Shown here: one piece after another, positions 36,523-38,644 of the stretch
Numbering within the stretch: position 1 is the first letter of the stretch
How the letters are laid out: every line of letters begins with the position of its first letter
NCBI GenBank assembly: GCA_003555285.1
Contig: PWGH01000270.1
Coordinates: 1-38,644 of the forward strand
From: Thioalkalivibrio sp.
GTDB lineage: Bacteria > Pseudomonadota > Gammaproteobacteria > Ectothiorhodospirales > Ectothiorhodospiraceae
Reading direction: 5' to 3'
Length of the DNA: 38,644 nucleotides
Notes under the pieces: model-generated
Seen by the model: only the letters and a program-made list of their open reading frames with translations
Database searches by the model: none
Told to the model about the DNA's origin: nothing
Position numbers and translations under genes: made by a program

Positions 36523-38484
36523 ATGTACGAACAAGTCTCCCATTCGCTGCTGAACGAGATCCTCGATGAACTGAAGCCGGAGATCCGGCGTCAGGACCTG
36601 CGGCACTTCTACACCCGCCTGGGTGCGAACTTCTACGCGATCCATTCGCTGTTCCATGCGCTGTACGGCGCGCGCGAGGACTTCCGCGACAAGAGCATCA
36701 AGCTGGTCGAGGTGATGGCCGCCCGCTACATCGAGCGCTCCAATGCCCTGGAGGCGCAGGACAAGGCGCGCGAGCACGATCACAACTGGTTTCTGAGCTC
36801 GGAATGGGTCGCGATGGCGTTGTACGCCGACGGCTTTGCGAAGAACCTGGACGGCGTCTGCAGCCGGGTGTCCTACCTGCAGGAACTGGGCGTCAACATG
36901 CTGCACATCATGCCGATGCTGGTGTGTCCGGAGAACGCCAGCGACGGCGGCTATGCGATCAGCGACTTTCGCCGCATCGACCCGCGGGTGGGCACGCTGG
37001 AGCAACTGCAACACCTGTCGGATACCCTGCGCAAGCGCGGCATGCTGCTGACGCTGGACGTGGTGGTGAACCACACCTCCGACGAACACGCCTGGGCACG
37101 CAAGGCGCGCGCCGGCGACAAGAAATACCAGGACTACTACTACATCTTCCCCGACCGCGACATCCCCGACATGTTCGAGGAGACGATGCCCGAGATCTTC
37201 CCGGAGACCTCGCCCGGCAACTTCACCTGGGATCCGGAGATGAACCAGTGGGTGATGACGGTCTTCAACTCCTACCAGTGGGACCTGAACTACTCCAATC
37301 CCGACGTCTTCATCGAGATGCTCGACGTGATCCTGTTCTGGGCCAACCAGGGCGCGGACATCGTGCGCCTCGATGCCGTCGCGTTTTTATGGAAGAAGAT
37401 CGGCACCACCTGCCAGAACGAGCGCGAGGCGCACCTGATCCTGCAGCTGATGAAGGACTGCTGCCAGGTCACCGCGCCGGGGGTGCTGTTCATCGCCGAG
37501 GCGATCGTCGCGCCGCTCGAGATCATCAAGTACTTCGGCGAGGACGCGGTGATCGCAAAGGAATGCGAGATTGCCTACAACGCGACCTTCATGGCGCTGC
37601 TCTGGGACGGCATGGCGACGCGCAACGCGCGGCTGCTGAACCTCGGGATCCAGAACCTCCCGAACAAGCTCGACCGCGCAACCTGGCTGAACTACGTACG
37701 CTGTCACGACGACATCGGCCTGGGCTTTGACGACCGCGACATCGCGACCGCCGGGTACCAGCCGAAGGCGCACCGGCAGTTCCTGGTCGACTACTTCACC
37801 GGGGCGTATCCGGGCTCGGATGCCCGGGGCCAGCCGTTCGGGCGCAACGAGAAGACCGGCGACGCCCGGATCTCGGGCTCGCTCGCCTCGCTGGCCGGCC
37901 TGGAAAACGCGCTCGAGGACGGCGACCCAAAGGCGATCGACCGGGCGATCCAGCGCATCCTGTTGCTGCACGGCATGATCATGGCCTTCGGCGGCATCCC
38001 CCTGCTCTATTACGGCGACGAGATCGGCACCCTGAGCAACTACGGCTATCTCGAGGACCCGAACAAGGCGAGCGACAACCGCTGGATGAACCGCCCGCGC
38101 ATCGACTGGGAGAAGGCCGAGCAACGCCACCAGCACGGCAGCGTGGAACAGCGCATCTTCGACGGCCTGAAGCGGATGATCGCCGCGCGCAAGGGCATTC
38201 CCGCGTTCTCCGACTACAACAACCGCGAACTGGTGGCGCTGGAGAATCCGCACCTGTTCGCCTTTTTGCGCAGCCACCCGGATCAGCAGCAGGCCGGCGC
38301 GGTGCTGGTGGTCGCGAACTTCGACGCCAATCCACAGTACCTGGAACTGAATAACCTGCGCCACCGCAACCTGTACCTGCGCGGCACCCTCCAGGACCTG
38401 CACACCGGCGAGATCCCCCGGCTGTTCAACGACCGCCTGGTGATCCCGCCGTATCGCTTCTACTGGCTCGGCAACATGCGCTGA
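36523..38484 (+). CDS. Amylosucrase (GH13_4 glucosyltransferase)
   Basis: Splits sucrose and transfers glucose to alpha-1,4-glucan with release of fructose; 653 residues (Neisseria polysaccharea enzyme 628-636). After an all-helical N-domain (about 1-90) comes the (beta/alpha)8 barrel with conserved blocks LLTLDVVVNHTSDEH, VFNSYQWDLNYSNPDVF and the catalytic residues Asp284 (IVRLDAVAFLWKK), Glu326 (LFIAEAIVAP) and Asp396 (YVRCHDDIGLGF). The NKASDNRWMNRPR segment and C-terminal beta domain also match. The Neisseria Arg226 position in (R)EIFP appears to be Pro223 here. No signal peptide, so it is probably cytoplasmic and tied to glycogen or internal sucrose. ATG at 36523 has AAGGG upstream. A sucrose hydrolase role cannot be excluded. 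Confidence 0.88.
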   Translation: MYEQVSHSLLNEILDELKPEIRRQDLRHFYTRLGANFYAIHSLFHALYGAREDFRDKSIKLVEVMAARYIERSNALEAQDKAREHDHNWFLSSEWVAMALYADGFAKNLDGVCSRVSYLQELGVNMLHIMPMLVCPENASDGGYAISDFRRIDPRVGTLEQLQHLSDTLRKRGMLLTLDVVVNHTSDEHAWARKARAGDKKYQDYYYIFPDRDIPDMFEETMPEIFPETSPGNFTWDPEMNQWVMTVFNSYQWDLNYSNPDVFIEMLDVILFWANQGADIVRLDAVAFLWKKIGTTCQNEREAHLILQLMKDCCQVTAPGVLFIAEAIVAPLEIIKYFGEDAVIAKECEIAYNATFMALLWDGMATRNARLLNLGIQNLPNKLDRATWLNYVRCHDDIGLGFDDRDIATAGYQPKAHRQFLVDYFTGAYPGSDARGQPFGRNEKTGDARISGSLASLAGLENALEDGDPKAIDRAIQRILLLHGMIMAFGGIPLLYYGDEIGTLSNYGYLEDPNKASDNRWMNRPRIDWEKAEQRHQHGSVEQRIFDGLKRMIAARKGIPAFSDYNNRELVALENPHLFAFLRSHPDQQQAGAVLVVANFDANPQYLELNNLRHRNLYLRGTLQDLHTGEIPRLFNDRLVIPPYRFYWLGNMR

Positions 38485-38503
38485 GCCTGGCGGCCGAGTT
38501 GTT

Positions 38504-38563
38504 GGTGGGCCCGCAGCGGTCCTGGCACACCGTGTAGGGTGGGCCAAGCGCAGCGGGCCCACC
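38504..38563. repeat. Dispersed GGTGGGCC-type repeat, copy 3 (palindromic)
   Basis: 60 bp bounded by perfect 11-bp inverted arms GGTGGGCCCGC and GCGGGCCCACC, with GTAGGGTGGGCCAAGCGCA inside. It begins 19 bp beyond the amylosucrase stop and may form its terminating or stabilising hairpin. It shares its core with 16117-16151 and 21245-21290. The rest of the window to 38644 shows nothing recognisable. Confidence 0.75.
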
Positions 38564-38644
38564 AGACCAGCGGCCGCCTCCTCACCGCAACCGGGTCGGC
38601 TGCTACGCCGGTGGCTCCGAACGCCGGGAAGGTCCGCAACGCTC

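Overview
The window is a GC-rich, gene-dense stretch of a gammaproteobacterial chromosome. The evidence is gene order. On the minus strand, tig-clpP-clpX-lon-hupB is followed, after a short interruption, by ppiD, divergent fabI and a Yej-type peptide ABC transporter; this is the order known from Pseudomonas aeruginosa PA1800-PA1811. Upstream of it lies the equally classic nnr(yjeF)-tsaE-amiC-mutL-miaA-hfq-hflX cluster. A halophilic or sulfur-oxidising lineage such as Ectothiorhodospiraceae/Chromatiales would fit the base composition and the amylosucrase gene, but this is only inference.

Layout. 1-3.6 kb: peptide ABC transporter (permease 2 partial, an enlarged permease 1, and a membrane-tethered substrate-binding protein). 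4.0-7.0 kb: fabI and ppiD, convergent. 7.2-8.9 kb: yjbQ, marC and a glycine-zipper lipoprotein, which interrupt the usual hupB-ppiD adjacency. 9.2-15.9 kb: proteostasis block (trigger factor, ClpP, ClpX, Lon, HU-beta), with tRNA-Val and tRNA-Asp behind hupB and tRNA-Leu ahead of tig; lon has a clear heat-shock (sigma-32 type) promoter. 16.2-24.9 kb: hflX, hfq, miaA, mutL, amiC, tsaE, nnr. 25.1-28.2 kb: queG and parE. 28.2-31.2 kb: cnoX (thioredoxin-TPR chaperone), dsbC, xerD. 31.2-33.8 kb: slipin and long-form NfeD protease. 34.0-38.5 kb: mobB, moeA, an RDD membrane protein and an amylosucrase.

The coding content is mostly core housekeeping: protein folding and turnover in cytoplasm, membrane and periplasm; cell-wall and DNA repair; tRNA modification; molybdenum cofactor synthesis. 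The least ordinary feature is not a gene but a sequence pattern. Degenerate tandem arrays with a 15-bp (five-codon) period sit in frame inside or at the ends of at least five unrelated core proteins (MutL twice, MiaA, Nnr, XerD, NfeD), always in linkers, loops or termini. Related 12-15-bp arrays lie in intergenic DNA, including an array upstream of nnr. Several families of dispersed palindromic repeats (GGTGGGCC type and others) also occupy the intergenic gaps. No CRISPR array, prophage, insertion sequence or rRNA is seen.
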